DNA of 64,000 nt from Paralteromonas sediminis (lineage in GTDB: Bacteria > Pseudomonadota > Gammaproteobacteria > Enterobacterales > Alteromonadaceae). Shown here piece by piece: positions 45,017 to 54,179 of the stretch (positions are counted from its first letter, which is position 1; each line of letters begins with the position of its first letter). The notes beneath the pieces were generated by a model. The model did no database searches. It worked only from the letters and a program-made list of their open reading frames with translations, and was not told where the DNA came from. Made by a program: the position numbers and the translations under genes. The stretch covers positions 186,001 to 250,000 of the forward strand of contig NZ_RPOK01000005.1 in NCBI RefSeq assembly GCF_003820355.1, read 5' to 3'.

Positions 45017-45829
45017 ATGAAATATGTTGGTTTATTAATATTTACTTTGAGTGTTTCTTTTGGTGCATTGGCACAGCTTAATCCCGAAGAGCAAAAACTC
45101 GCTGACATGCTTGTGTCAGGCAGTGACAAACAATTAAAAGACGCCACAGTCAGTATTGCGAAAAGTGCGAACCAGAACACCGAGCTTCTGGATATGGTCG
45201 CTGAGATACTTTTGAAGAAATATCCCAATGCATACCCTTCAGAAATAGATACCCTTGCTTGGATGGCAAGAGCCTTAGGCAACTCAGAAAATGGGCGCTA
45301 CTACAATGCGGTCAACACAGTAGTCGAAAATGCGAAGCACAAAAAGTTGGTTAGGCATGCCGAAACGGCATTGGATGACATTGATGAGGCATCTGGTGAG
45401 CAATATGTAGAAGGCATGGCGAGTTTACCGGCAAGTCTGTTTGCCCGTGAAAGTAACAAAGACAGAGATGCTCGTGTTATGGCGCTGATCACTGCGGGCG
45501 ATTTGCGCAGCCTAAAAGAGGGTGCCAGAACCATCATAGATACTCGGACAGAGAATCAGGCTCTCACTGACATGCTCGCGGAGATATTGATAACGCATCA
45601 CAGCTCAGCAGCAGACAATCAAATAGACACGTTTGCCTGGATAGCAAGAACACTCGGGCAGGACCGCTCTGGGCGCTATTGGGCAATTCTTGAAGAGGTC
45701 AAAGAAAACGGCGCTAATCGCAAATTACGCAAATATGCTAAAAAAGCATTGCAGGAGCACGGTGACGCAAAGGGTGAGCAGTATAAAGCGGGAATGCTTG
45801 GAAAAGCTGTCAAAGACTACGCGTATTAA
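45017..45829 (+). CDS. Secreted protein with two tandem ~100-residue repeats, function unknown
   Basis: The 270-residue protein has a signal peptide (about residues 1-20, ending ALAQ). Two clearly related helical units follow. One has AEILLKKYP...EIDTLAWMARALG...GRYYN and the other AEILITHHS...QIDTFAWIARTLG...GRYWA, and both end with GEQYxxGM. The repeats look like paired alpha-helices and could form a scaffold. No family is recognised. It starts at 45017 with GGAG 6 bases upstream, and lies directly after the ketoreductase gene, on the same strand. That makes a link to pigment handling plausible, but nothing in the sequence shows one. Confidence 0.7.
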   Translation: MKYVGLLIFTLSVSFGALAQLNPEEQKLADMLVSGSDKQLKDATVSIAKSANQNTELLDMVAEILLKKYPNAYPSEIDTLAWMARALGNSENGRYYNAVNTVVENAKHKKLVRHAETALDDIDEASGEQYVEGMASLPASLFARESNKDRDARVMALITAGDLRSLKEGARTIIDTRTENQALTDMLAEILITHHSSAADNQIDTFAWIARTLGQDRSGRYWAILEEVKENGANRKLRKYAKKALQEHGDAKGEQYKAGMLGKAVKDYAY

Positions 45830-45883
45830 CCCACCGTTTTGACCACAATTGTCAAAGAGTCCGACGACACCCTGGTCGGCTCG

Positions 45884-47113
45884 TTACATGCGCTTTAAAA
45901 TAAGTGACGTATTGACGCCACCAAAAGCCAAATTGTTGCTCATGAAGACGTCAGTTTGTATGTCTCTTGCCTCTTTTTGAATATAATCAAGCGGGGCACA
46001 ACGCTCATCCACCTTTTCCAAGTTAAGCGTTGGCGCAAACCATCCCTCGTTCATCATCATTGCTGTTGCCCACGCCTCAAATGAACCGCATGCTCCCAAT
46101 GTATGACCGGTGTAACTTTTTAACGAGCTAATGGGTTTTGCGCCCATCACCTCAAAAGTCGCCTGACTTTCCGCGATGTCGCCATGAGAGGTAGCAGTAC
46201 CATGCGCTGAAATATAACCGATATCGTCTGGCGTGACACCGGCATCTTCCATGGCCATCGTCATTACCCGTTTGACCGTTTCTGTATTCGGTTTTACCAA
46301 GTGCGCACCATCCGTATTTGTCGCAAAACCAATCACTTCAGCAATAATATTTGCACCACGCGCAGTGGCGTGCTCATAAGACTCAAGTATCAGAGTACAT
46401 GCACCTTCACCGAGAACAAGTCCATCACGCTGGGCGTCAAAGGGGCGAGGTGTCGCTTCTGGAGTACTGTTCTTTTTACTTGCAGCAAATAAGGTGTCAA
46501 ATACTGCAGCCTGTGAGGGGCATAGCTCCTCAGCACCACCCGCTATCATGATGTCTTGCTGCCCACAGCGTATCGCTTCATAGGCATAGCCAATACCTTG
46601 ACTGCCCGCCGTACAGGCGGTTGACGTAGTATACATACGCCCTTGCGTACCGAAATAAACGCTGATATTAACCGCCGCTGTATGCGCCATCATGCGCAAA
46701 TAGGTACTGCTATTGATACGCGAAGTAGATAGATTTTCTAGCATAGGTACAAATTCTAACGCAGCCGCGCTACTGCCGGTTGCAGAGCCATAAGCAATGC
46801 CTGTGACGGCAGAGTTAATTTTGGGGTCGCCCAACAAGTTAGCATCCACCAACGCACGCTCGGTGGCCAGAACGCCCATTTGCGCCACACGGCCCATGCT
46901 CCGTTTTTTCTTTTTAGTGTAGTGCTCTGGTAAGGCAAAATCGGCTACGGGCGCGGCCAAATAAGTACCCAAGCCCTCATATTTTTGCCAATCATCCATG
47001 AAACGAACACCCGATATGCCGGATTGCAACGACGCTTTCACTTCAGACCAATCGTTGCCAAGTGAGGAGACAACACCCGCTCCAGTGATAACTACACGTT
47101 TATTATTATTCAT
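45884..47113 (-). CDS. Beta-ketoacyl-ACP synthase, FabF type (ApeO/ApeR-like)
   Basis: This 409-residue ketosynthase has an intact catalytic set: cysteine 167 in TSTACTAGSQ, the first histidine in ISAHGTATSHGD and the second in SLKSYTGHTLGACGS, together with the lysine there. It is a Claisen-type chain-extending enzyme for the polyene. The gene overlaps the preceding dehydratase by one base (TAATG). It is one of two ketosynthases in the cluster, as in known aryl polyene loci. Its partner in a heterodimer may be the chain-length factor-like protein at 51879. Confidence 0.93.
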   Translation of the reverse strand: MNNNKRVVITGAGVVSSLGNDWSEVKASLQSGISGVRFMDDWQKYEGLGTYLAAPVADFALPEHYTKKKKRSMGRVAQMGVLATERALVDANLLGDPKINSAVTGIAYGSATGSSAAALEFVPMLENLSTSRINSSTYLRMMAHTAAVNISVYFGTQGRMYTTSTACTAGSQGIGYAYEAIRCGQQDIMIAGGAEELCPSQAAVFDTLFAASKKNSTPEATPRPFDAQRDGLVLGEGACTLILESYEHATARGANIIAEVIGFATNTDGAHLVKPNTETVKRVMTMAMEDAGVTPDDIGYISAHGTATSHGDIAESQATFEVMGAKPISSLKSYTGHTLGACGSFEAWATAMMMNEGWFAPTLNLEKVDERCAPLDYIQKEARDIQTDVFMSNNLAFGGVNTSLILKRM

Positions 47114-47580
47114 TAACTATTCTCTTCATTTAGCGGACGTCGAAATACAGACAGACTTGCGGTAGCAATGGTGTCTTGATTTTTCAACGCGCTATCGTAC
47201 ACCGCGATTTCACAATCAAACTTGGCAAATCCATCGGCGACCATAGCACTTTCCCTACTGGTCACTTGTAAACTGCAGCCTGGCTCGAAGTAATCGCATG
47301 TTGCTTTATAGGCACGCGTCCCTATCAAAAAACCTAAATGTGGCTCAATGAGGCCTAATTCTAACCTGTGCCCTGCGATCATGGCAGCGGTTTGCCCCAT
47401 GTATTCAAGACCTAACCAAGCAGGCACACCTTTGCCTTCTTCAAAAAATGGAGTTTGCTCATCAATAATCACCAAAGCTGAGGATTCACTAACATCCAAC
47501 GCCAAAATGCGATTGATGAGTAACATTGGCGGACGATGGGGAATAAGGTCAAGTATTTTAGATTCGAAACGGCTGTCCAT
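47113..47580 (-). CDS. Beta-hydroxyacyl-ACP dehydratase, hot-dog fold (ApeP-like)
   Basis: This 155-residue protein has LIPHRPPMLLINRIL at the N-terminus, carrying the catalytic histidine, and LGLEYMGQTAAMIAGHRL with the acidic partner. This arrangement is typical of ApeP-type dehydratases, which convert 3-hydroxyacyl-ACP to trans-2-enoyl-ACP. It starts 21 bases after the acyltransferase gene, on the same strand. The second dehydratase-like gene of the cluster is at 49334. Confidence 0.88.
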   Translation of the reverse strand: MDSRFESKILDLIPHRPPMLLINRILALDVSESSALVIIDEQTPFFEEGKGVPAWLGLEYMGQTAAMIAGHRLELGLIEPHLGFLIGTRAYKATCDYFEPGCSLQVTSRESAMVADGFAKFDCEIAVYDSALKNQDTIATASLSVFRRPLNEENS

Positions 47581-47601
47581 ATTTACGCTAAACCCAGTGA
47601 G

Positions 47602-48594
47602 TTATTTTTGTGTAGGAACGGGAACACTGGCCTCAGCGTGCCAGAAATCATAAAAGTTAAACCATTGATAAGGAGCTTTTGCGCTATGCTCCTCCAATGC
47701 AGAGGCAAAATTCTGTGCGTACTGTTGAATTTCTTGCATCTTGTTCTTTCTAGAAAGCACTAGCTTTTCACATAATGGCCTCACATCGAAAACCACTTTA
47801 TTGCTTGTTGATTGGTCGCGATAAGCAAACATGAGCTTTACCGGGCACCCCATGGCTTTTGCCAACATGTAGGGCCCTATTGGAAAAGGCGCTTTTTCGT
47901 TGAAAAAATCAACATACACAGAGCGTTCAATGCCTGTTAAGGGTATGCGATCGCCTGCGATAAAAACCCATTCACCCGCCTCCAGCTTTTCTTTTAGCAA
48001 CATAATGGTGGCTACATCAAATTCATCGACTTGAAACACATTAAGGCGAGAATCCGGATTTTGGCGTTGCATCAGTTTAACAAAATTACCTGCGTGTTTA
48101 TCGTAAAGTAAGACGTTGATAACTTTGTCTTTGTAGCGCTGCATAAACCCGCGGCAAAACTCTAGGTTGCCGAAATGGGACCCTATTATTAACTGCCCTC
48201 GCGAGTCGTGCATAATATCATCGATAAGTGCGGGCTCAGTCAGAATGAAGTCACTCTCTTTTATTTCAATCAGCCAACCAAGAAGTTTGTCGAGAATGAG
48301 TTCTGCAAAGCTTTTAAAGTGCAGTAGCACGTGGAAGTCGTTGGGTTTTCTTGTCCACATTTGGGGGTACTTTTTATAGTGCGCCATGAGAAACTGTCGG
48401 GACGCTTTTCTTTGCTCACTTCTGAACAAAACAAAGTAGAGAGCTACGGGGTACATAATCAAAGAAAAGATCCAGCGCCCAAATACCCTATAGATAAAAT
48501 AGAGAAACTGCATCCCTGTGAGCGTGCCTGCTTCTTTAATATCTGACCAATGCTTGCTCTCATCTGAATGACTAGCATTACCTTGTTCTATCAT
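47602..48594 (-). CDS. LpxL-like lipid acyltransferase of the pigment cluster
   Basis: This 330-residue inner-membrane protein belongs to the lipid A lauroyl-acyltransferase-like family. It has one N-terminal membrane segment (FGRWIFSLIMYPVALYF), the catalytic SHFGNLEFCRGF (HX4E) and FIAGDRIPLTG. In APE clusters such enzymes act in attaching the polyene to its lipid anchor. Its start overlaps the upstream GT2 stop by one base (TAATG). Specific donor and acceptor cannot be told. Confidence 0.87.
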   Translation of the reverse strand: MIEQGNASHSDESKHWSDIKEAGTLTGMQFLYFIYRVFGRWIFSLIMYPVALYFVLFRSEQRKASRQFLMAHYKKYPQMWTRKPNDFHVLLHFKSFAELILDKLLGWLIEIKESDFILTEPALIDDIMHDSRGQLIIGSHFGNLEFCRGFMQRYKDKVINVLLYDKHAGNFVKLMQRQNPDSRLNVFQVDEFDVATIMLLKEKLEAGEWVFIAGDRIPLTGIERSVYVDFFNEKAPFPIGPYMLAKAMGCPVKLMFAYRDQSTSNKVVFDVRPLCEKLVLSRKNKMQEIQQYAQNFASALEEHSAKAPYQWFNFYDFWHAEASVPVPTQK

Positions 48595-49337
48595 TAACTC
48601 AGTACGCTCTTAACTCTGTTGTGGACAAGAAAAGGTAAACGCAGCAACATTCCCGCAATGAGTCGAACATGCAGCTTTATCATCATTCCATTGTCTCTAA
48701 TGTAATTGAAATGAGAAACTGCATTCTCGTGATAAACCACCTTGGTGGGTAAAAACTTCATGTCTACGTTTGCCCATACCGCTTTAACCAGCAGTTCAGG
48801 ATCAAAGTCCATGCGAGGGCCAACATAATAGCGGTCAATAATGTCCTCAAACTCCTTAAGCGGATATATTCTAAACCCACACAACCCGTCTTTGATGGCA
48901 AATGAGAAGGTTTCAAACGCCACCCAAAAATCTGTAATTTTGCGACCATAGCGGCGGATAAGAGGTGCAGACTCATCAAAAAATGGCTGACCACAGATGA
49001 TTGAATGCGGATTGGCTTCACTACATTTGACGAGCTTATTCACATCATTGACATCGTGTTGGCCGTCAGCATCTAGCTGGAGAGCATGAGTAAAACCCAT
49101 TGCGCTAGCGTAAAAACACCCTGTCTTAACCGCTGCGCCTTTGCCGCGGTTGTGTTGATGTTTTACCAAGTGGCAGTCAGGATAGTCTTCCAGTAGCGCA
49201 GCTAATTCAGCGAGGCTTTCTTCCCCACTGCCGTCATCTACGATAATACAAGGTAACTCTAAGTTAAGAAGCTTTGGCAGAAATGCAGCAAATAGCTTCT
49301 CATGTTTATAGTGCGGGATAACAATGCAGTACTTCAT
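48594..49337 (-). CDS. Family 2 glycosyltransferase of the pigment cluster
   Basis: This 247-residue GT-A enzyme has IPHYKHEKLF, IIVDDGSGEES and the metal-binding ALQLDADGQHDVNDV motif, typical of dolichol-phosphate-mannose-synthase-like GT2 proteins. In E. coli-type ape loci the ApeJ protein couples GT2 and acyltransferase parts; here these are separate genes side by side (this one and 47602). It could build the lipid acceptor's sugar. The ATG overlaps the preceding stop (ATGA). Confidence 0.88.
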   Translation of the reverse strand: MKYCIVIPHYKHEKLFAAFLPKLLNLELPCIIVDDGSGEESLAELAALLEDYPDCHLVKHQHNRGKGAAVKTGCFYASAMGFTHALQLDADGQHDVNDVNKLVKCSEANPHSIICGQPFFDESAPLIRRYGRKITDFWVAFETFSFAIKDGLCGFRIYPLKEFEDIIDRYYVGPRMDFDPELLVKAVWANVDMKFLPTKVVYHENAVSHFNYIRDNGMMIKLHVRLIAGMLLRLPFLVHNRVKSVLS

Positions 49338-49723
49338 TGGGGTAAAAACTTAACAATGCCTGTAGAAAATGATTCATCTTGGTTGAAATAATGAAATTTC
49401 ACATTGCCTTTGTTTTTGTCCCACTCAAGCAACAGAGATAGATCTGTATTTGGCATAACCATAGACTTAAACTTTATATTGCTAAGCTGGCTAAATGTTG
49501 ATGCACCTTGGAAAAGGGCTTTCGCCAGCTTACCCGCCCAATCAATTTGCACCACACCGGGCAGCACCTTGTGCGTTGGAAAGTGACCATCAAACCATGA
49601 CAAGTCTGCTGGCACATTCAAGCTCAAGAGCACGGATTGTTCTCCCCACTCTGTACCGATGATATTGGGGCCTTCTTGCTGCTTAAATTGCGATTGCAAA
49701 TCATCTGTATTTTTTTTATTCAT
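49334..49723 (-). CDS. FabA/FabZ-like dehydratase (ApeI-like)
   Basis: This 129-residue hot-dog protein has LSWFDGHFPTHKVLPGVVQIDWAGKLAKALF, with the catalytic histidine in GHF and an aspartate where FabA has its acidic residue. It is probably the second dehydratase of the pigment pathway. The start is placed at 49723 since the in-frame extension to 49873 overlaps the upstream membrane protein gene and encodes nothing recognisable. The overlap with the COG4648 gene is 8 bases. Confidence 0.85.
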   Translation of the reverse strand: MNKKNTDDLQSQFKQQEGPNIIGTEWGEQSVLLSLNVPADLSWFDGHFPTHKVLPGVVQIDWAGKLAKALFQGASTFSQLSNIKFKSMVMPNTDLSLLLEWDKNKGNVKFHYFNQDESFSTGIVKFLPQ

Positions 49724-50303
49724 CAACAATATTACGTGTTTTCTTATAATAACCTCTATACAACCATTCAAATAATGCGAAGCATGCCATGAATAGGTAT
49801 GAGAGCAATCCATTGTAGAGTGTCCAAGTCGCGAGGCTAGTATACCATGCTGTAAACGCGGAGACTGCCCCATTTACAAACAACAGTATGCCCCAAATTA
49901 GGGTGAGTCTGCGCAGATAAGTATGCGCTTCGGGAGGGGGTGGCTTGCCGCCCATTCGGGCAAACTTATCGATTAAACACTGCTCCCCAGTCAAAGAGAC
50001 AAAGAACGCTGAGCCAACACCAATACTCATTAGAACAGGATAAAATTTCAGCAATGTCTGGCTTTGCAGTAGAAATATACAACTGCAAAAAGCACTTACG
50101 ATCATCAGCATCAGCCAGTCTTGCGTACTTTTTGTTGACGGCGATAAACCAAACTTTATGGCATATAAAGTGATTAAAACTAGGGCAAACCATCTAGGGT
50201 TCACGTCGGAGACGTAGTGATATACCAAAAACGGATAGGCCACTGCTAACAGAGCCAACACCAGCGTTAGCAGCACACTAAGTAAAGACTTGGGCTTATG
50301 CAC
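49716..50303 (-). CDS. COG4648-like integral membrane protein of the pigment cluster (ApeG-like)
   Basis: This 195-residue protein has about six predicted membrane helices and the FVSLTGEQCLIDKFARMGGKPPPPEAHTYLRRLT segment shared by the COG4648 family found in aryl polyene loci. Its function is not established; it may help polyene transfer at the membrane. It starts 2 bases after the FAD-dependent oxidoreductase gene. Confidence 0.85.
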   Translation of the reverse strand: MHKPKSLLSVLLTLVLALLAVAYPFLVYHYVSDVNPRWFALVLITLYAIKFGLSPSTKSTQDWLMLMIVSAFCSCIFLLQSQTLLKFYPVLMSIGVGSAFFVSLTGEQCLIDKFARMGGKPPPPEAHTYLRRLTLIWGILLFVNGAVSAFTAWYTSLATWTLYNGLLSYLFMACFALFEWLYRGYYKKTRNIVDE

Positions 50304-50305
50304 AA

Positions 50306-51877
50306 TTAGGCAAGCACATATTGACGATAAGCACCCAAAACCCGCTCTTCATTTTCAGAGATCGTAGCGCTGGGGTTATCGTTAAGCATGTCCTCAAAAC
50401 AGGGTACTACACGCTCCATAATTTGAAGGTTCGCCTCCAGCGCCTCACAAACATCAATGTTAGGCGCTTTTAACACCTCATTGAATTGCTTTAAGCACGG
50501 TACCAAATATTGGTCTAAAAATACGCCTTTTGCCGGTATTACCTTTCTCAGCTTAGCGCGTTCGCTCATTGCCATTTGCATCTGCTGATTCAGTTTCCTA
50601 GCGCGCATTAGGTTTGGATTCAGTCTACGCATCAGTTCAATATCGGTGATCGCATTGGTGAAAAACAACAGCGTCAACACCCCCCAATAATAGGTGTAAT
50701 CCCATACCAATTTTACAGACATCATAGTACGGTCACCGAAACCGCCATACTGGTTCTTGTATAACGACAAGGTGTTTTCAAAAATTGAACTATAGAACTT
50801 TTGGAACAACAAACTTTCCAAATGTAAATCACCATCTTTAAAGTCAGTGAGTATTAACTGCGTTATGAAAGTATTACTCAATGCTATGAAGTCGCTACCG
50901 GGAGAGTAAAACGGATCAGCAAACGCACCAGCTTCACCCGTTAACGCCCAACCTTCGTGGGAAAATACTTGTTTGCATCCGTAGGAATAATTGTTAATGC
51001 ATTTATAGTCGAGCACCTGAGCGCCTTCGAGTGCCTCGGCACATTTAGGGTGCTCGCTGCGAATCCACGCGAGAGTATTTTCGTAGGTATCAAAGGCATT
51101 ACTTTGAAATACCTGATCATCCATGACGACGCCAAAGCTGGTTGCTCCGGATCCGAGCGGAATAATCCAAATCCAATAACCGGGCCCCATGAGGTGATTG
51201 GTACTTAACCAACGCTTACCTTTGTCCTTAACCCTGTTTTGCCACATTTTGTCTTGTGACCACTGGTCAATCAGCACGGTTTTATCAACGCGGAAAAATA
51301 CAGCGTTTCCCTTGTGCCCGTTGTCTTGTTGCAAGCTCAACTTGTTTTTCAGTATACCTTGTCTGCCCGCTGCATCGATGATCCAACGTCCGACATATCG
51401 CGTTTCATGGTCTGCTTTGCGGCAAACAACGGAATGCGACTTATCACCAACCTGAATGTCGTTGGGCAGTGCACCATCAATAAAAGTGACATCTTTTTCC
51501 ATCAATAAGTCATACAAATGGTTCTCTAAAACACCTCGCTCAATTTGATAGGTGGGAATACCAAACAACTCACTGACACCCAATTCGTCATAGGCACTAC
51601 AATCCATATCCGCGCGCCCAAAAAAACATCGCAAGCCATGTTTTTTTAGGTGATGAGCTTTGAAATGGCCACCAAGCCCCAGCACTTCAGTGAAGTAATG
51701 TGAGCCAATTTCCACTGTTGATTCGCCTACTTTCGCCGTTGTATCAGGCACAGGGAAGGTGCTTTTCTCAATGATCACTATTTGTAAATCTGGCTTTTTA
51801 CTCAGCACCTGCAATGCCAGGCTCATTCCCGCTAATCCGCCACCGACAATAATGATATCTTTGCTGATAGTTTGCAT
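50306..51877 (-). CDS. Flavin-dependent halogenase-like enzyme in the pigment cluster
   Basis: The 523-residue protein begins DIIIVGGGLAGMSLALQ (FAD Rossmann) and keeps a VGEST segment, AGRQG and GEAGAFADPFYSPGSDF. Unlike simple hydroxylases it has the halogenase motif WIWIIP at residues 235-240 (WxWxIP), and lysines 78 and 79 where tryptophan halogenases carry the chloramine-forming lysine. Xanthomonadins are brominated aryl polyenes, so a halide-adding role on the ring is reasonable. Some oxidoreductases of APE clusters keep this motif without proven halogenation, so the call is an inference. The gene starts one base after the chain-length factor stop. Confidence 0.75.
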   Translation of the reverse strand: MQTISKDIIIVGGGLAGMSLALQVLSKKPDLQIVIIEKSTFPVPDTTAKVGESTVEIGSHYFTEVLGLGGHFKAHHLKKHGLRCFFGRADMDCSAYDELGVSELFGIPTYQIERGVLENHLYDLLMEKDVTFIDGALPNDIQVGDKSHSVVCRKADHETRYVGRWIIDAAGRQGILKNKLSLQQDNGHKGNAVFFRVDKTVLIDQWSQDKMWQNRVKDKGKRWLSTNHLMGPGYWIWIIPLGSGATSFGVVMDDQVFQSNAFDTYENTLAWIRSEHPKCAEALEGAQVLDYKCINNYSYGCKQVFSHEGWALTGEAGAFADPFYSPGSDFIALSNTFITQLILTDFKDGDLHLESLLFQKFYSSIFENTLSLYKNQYGGFGDRTMMSVKLVWDYTYYWGVLTLLFFTNAITDIELMRRLNPNLMRARKLNQQMQMAMSERAKLRKVIPAKGVFLDQYLVPCLKQFNEVLKAPNIDVCEALEANLQIMERVVPCFEDMLNDNPSATISENEERVLGAYRQYVLA

Positions 51878-51878
51878 A

Positions 51879-52697
51879 TTAAGGCTGCACTCTCTCAAAA
51901 CTAATTGTGGTTTGCTCGCTCAAAGGCATGGTTATGGCATCGTGCTTGGCATTTTGCTGCATTAACATTTCAGCTAGTGACAGGACTCTCGCACAAGGAT
52001 TCGATGTATATAGGCTTTGCAAGTAGTCACTTTGCGCACTTAACGTTGGCCATTCAGGTGCAATTGCTTCCCTTATCGTGGCACTGATGGCCATGCCATG
52101 GTCAGATACGGAGGGGAATAATACCAAAGAAAAAGCAAATGCATGCGTGTTCTCAAGAAGCGGCTTTAACACCTCAGAAACAGGCGCATCATAAAAAGTT
52201 ACCAACATGGGCACGCCTTCTGCCTCACACTGCACCATGGCTTCAAAGAGGGCGAGAGACACAGACTCTTGATATCCTGCCACTGAGTTTGCGGCAGTCA
52301 TGGTGTTCGTGCTTATTGTCCAGTAACCCGCGGCAGCATTATGCACTGAATTATGGAATTTGGTGGGTGACAACTCTTTGTTCTCTGAGGCCAATACTTT
52401 ACACATATAGTCAGTCAAGTCGGTATCGCCCAGTCCAGAAACAAACACATTGGTTAGCGATGCAGGCTCCACCTGCGCATGCTGCACGGCTTGCCAGGAA
52501 CTCTCTACAGCGAGCCTCACGGGCAATGGCGCTCTGCGCCTTTCGTTTGCCGGGATAATTGCAGGCTTTGGACCTTTTTGTGGCTTATCGGGTAAGGGCT
52601 GACCACACAAGAGTGCCTGCAGGTCATGCCAATTTTCAAAATTTGCGCCCCAAGCGCCAACGCCAGCGACTTTGCAAGTTAACGTCTTAGCATTCAT
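51879..52697 (-). CDS. Ketosynthase-like chain-length factor (ApeC-like)
   Basis: This 272-residue protein of the beta-ketoacyl-synthase N-terminal-like family has FHNSVHNAAAGYWTISTNTMTAANSVAG where a ketosynthase would have its catalytic cysteine; none is present. It lacks the second half of the KS fold. In APE pathways such proteins pair with the active KS (ApeO) and set chain length. It overlaps the KS gene end closely, with the start codon right after its stop, so both are made together. Confidence 0.88.
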   Translation of the reverse strand: MNAKTLTCKVAGVGAWGANFENWHDLQALLCGQPLPDKPQKGPKPAIIPANERRRAPLPVRLAVESSWQAVQHAQVEPASLTNVFVSGLGDTDLTDYMCKVLASENKELSPTKFHNSVHNAAAGYWTISTNTMTAANSVAGYQESVSLALFEAMVQCEAEGVPMLVTFYDAPVSEVLKPLLENTHAFAFSLVLFPSVSDHGMAISATIREAIAPEWPTLSAQSDYLQSLYTSNPCARVLSLAEMLMQQNAKHDAITMPLSEQTTISFERVQP

Positions 52698-52698
52698 G

Positions 52699-53877
52699 TT
52701 AACGCTCCTTGCTAAACAATAAGGTGCAATTGTTACCGCCAAAACCAAATGAGTTGGTCATAACATGCGTACAGTTCTTGGTCAGGTTTTCAGCCTGAAT
52801 AGAAAAGTCTATGGCGTCATCAAGTTGCGCGAGATTCATCGAGCCAGGCATAAGGCTAGTCAGCAATACATCCATACAGATAATTGCCTCGGTGATCCCT
52901 GCCGCCCCCAAAGTATGCCCCATCCATGCTTTTGTAGAAGAGCATTGGGTTGTTTTGGGAAACAGTTCAGACACCAGCCCGCCTTCGATCAAGTCGTTGG
53001 CCCTGCTTGATGTGCCATGAAGATTAATGTAATCGATGTCTGATGCTTTCAAGGCCGCCCGTTCAAGTGCCTGTGTCATTGACAACTTAGCACCCAAGCC
53101 CTCCGGATGGGGATGGGACATATGGTAGGCATCTGAACTTTCACCATAACCGGTAAGTTGAATGCCTGTGCGATTGGCATTGTCACCTGAGCGCTGCAAG
53201 ATCGCAAAGCCTGACGCTTCGCCAAGGTTTATACCGTCCCGATTGTGATCAAATGGCATGCAGGGGTTCGCAGAAAGCAATTGCAGAGAGTTAAAGCCGT
53301 GTAACACGCTCAAACACAAGGTATCAACGCCTCCCACCAATACCGCATCAACCACTCCTAGGTTCAACCATCGGGCAGCGGTAACAAATACTTTTGCCGA
53401 CGAGGAGCACGCGGTATTGATAGTCAGTGAAGGCCCTTTCACACCTGTATAATGTGCAACAAATAAGCTTGGAGCGTGAGGGTTATGCACAAGTGGCTGC
53501 TTAAAAGCGGTGGTCAGCCCCCCTGCTTCATCAAGCGCCTGATATGCTGTTTCTGTTCTGTCGATACTCGAGGTACTTGACCCCATCACAATACCAACAC
53601 GGGCAGCACCGTATTTTTTAATCAATGCACTAACGTTGTTCAGTATGCTGCCTTGCTCCAAGCCTAAAGCAGCAAGCGCATTATTTCTGCTTTGCCATTC
53701 TTTAAGATCGTTTATGGCGTCAACGTCAGCGACTTTACCAATCCATGTATCAATGTCTGAGCCAGTCAGACAATTCTTAACGAGACCACTTTTGTGCTGT
53801 GCCAGAGATGAACGCAATTGCGCTAAATTTACCCCAGCAGCAGAGCACGACTCGTAGTCAATAATATCTATTCCCAT
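52699..53877 (-). CDS. Beta-ketoacyl-ACP synthase, FabF type (ApeO/ApeR-like)
   Basis: A 392-residue elongating ketosynthase with active-site cysteine 157 in NTACSSSAKVF, histidine in NLHGTSSRANDL and the second histidine in TKAWMGHTLGAAG. All catalytic residues are kept, so it is an active enzyme. It directly precedes the cysteine-less chain-length-factor gene, the order of an ApeO-ApeC heterodimer. It is the first gene of the long minus-strand arm. No strong Shine-Dalgarno site is visible at its ATG. Confidence 0.93.
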   Translation of the reverse strand: MGIDIIDYESCSAAGVNLAQLRSSLAQHKSGLVKNCLTGSDIDTWIGKVADVDAINDLKEWQSRNNALAALGLEQGSILNNVSALIKKYGAARVGIVMGSSTSSIDRTETAYQALDEAGGLTTAFKQPLVHNPHAPSLFVAHYTGVKGPSLTINTACSSSAKVFVTAARWLNLGVVDAVLVGGVDTLCLSVLHGFNSLQLLSANPCMPFDHNRDGINLGEASGFAILQRSGDNANRTGIQLTGYGESSDAYHMSHPHPEGLGAKLSMTQALERAALKASDIDYINLHGTSSRANDLIEGGLVSELFPKTTQCSSTKAWMGHTLGAAGITEAIICMDVLLTSLMPGSMNLAQLDDAIDFSIQAENLTKNCTHVMTNSFGFGGNNCTLLFSKER

Positions 53878-54179
53878 GATAGCGTTACTTTATCGAATCG
53901 TTATAAAAATCAACCGAGCAGTGTAATAGATAGGTTTTTTTGATTCAACACACCAAGTAGTATCGTCTATTCACGAACATTGCCTCATATGCGCACTAAA
54001 GTTTACTATCTACTCAACTTCATGTCATAAAACAGGATACCGCAGTTATCTTTTATAGTCCTCTATTCAAGCACAACGCTGCGCCTGCTTTTCCGCCCGA
54101 TGCATCGTGGCTGCATATCTTTTTAATTGATGAGCAAAGTGCGCTGCAAACAGGTGGGCTTCACAGTTATCAAACAGCT
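53878..54179 (+). promoter_or_regulatory. Divergent gap between ketosynthase and PPTase, with an open frame
   Basis: This 302-base gap contains the promoters of the ketosynthase arm (minus) and the PPTase (plus). From 54000 to 54179 the PPTase frame is open for 60 codons but has no ATG, GTG or TTG. The last 30 codons read like the N-terminus of a 4'-phosphopantetheinyl transferase (WLHIFLIDEQ and beyond). Nothing else recognised. Confidence 0.5.
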
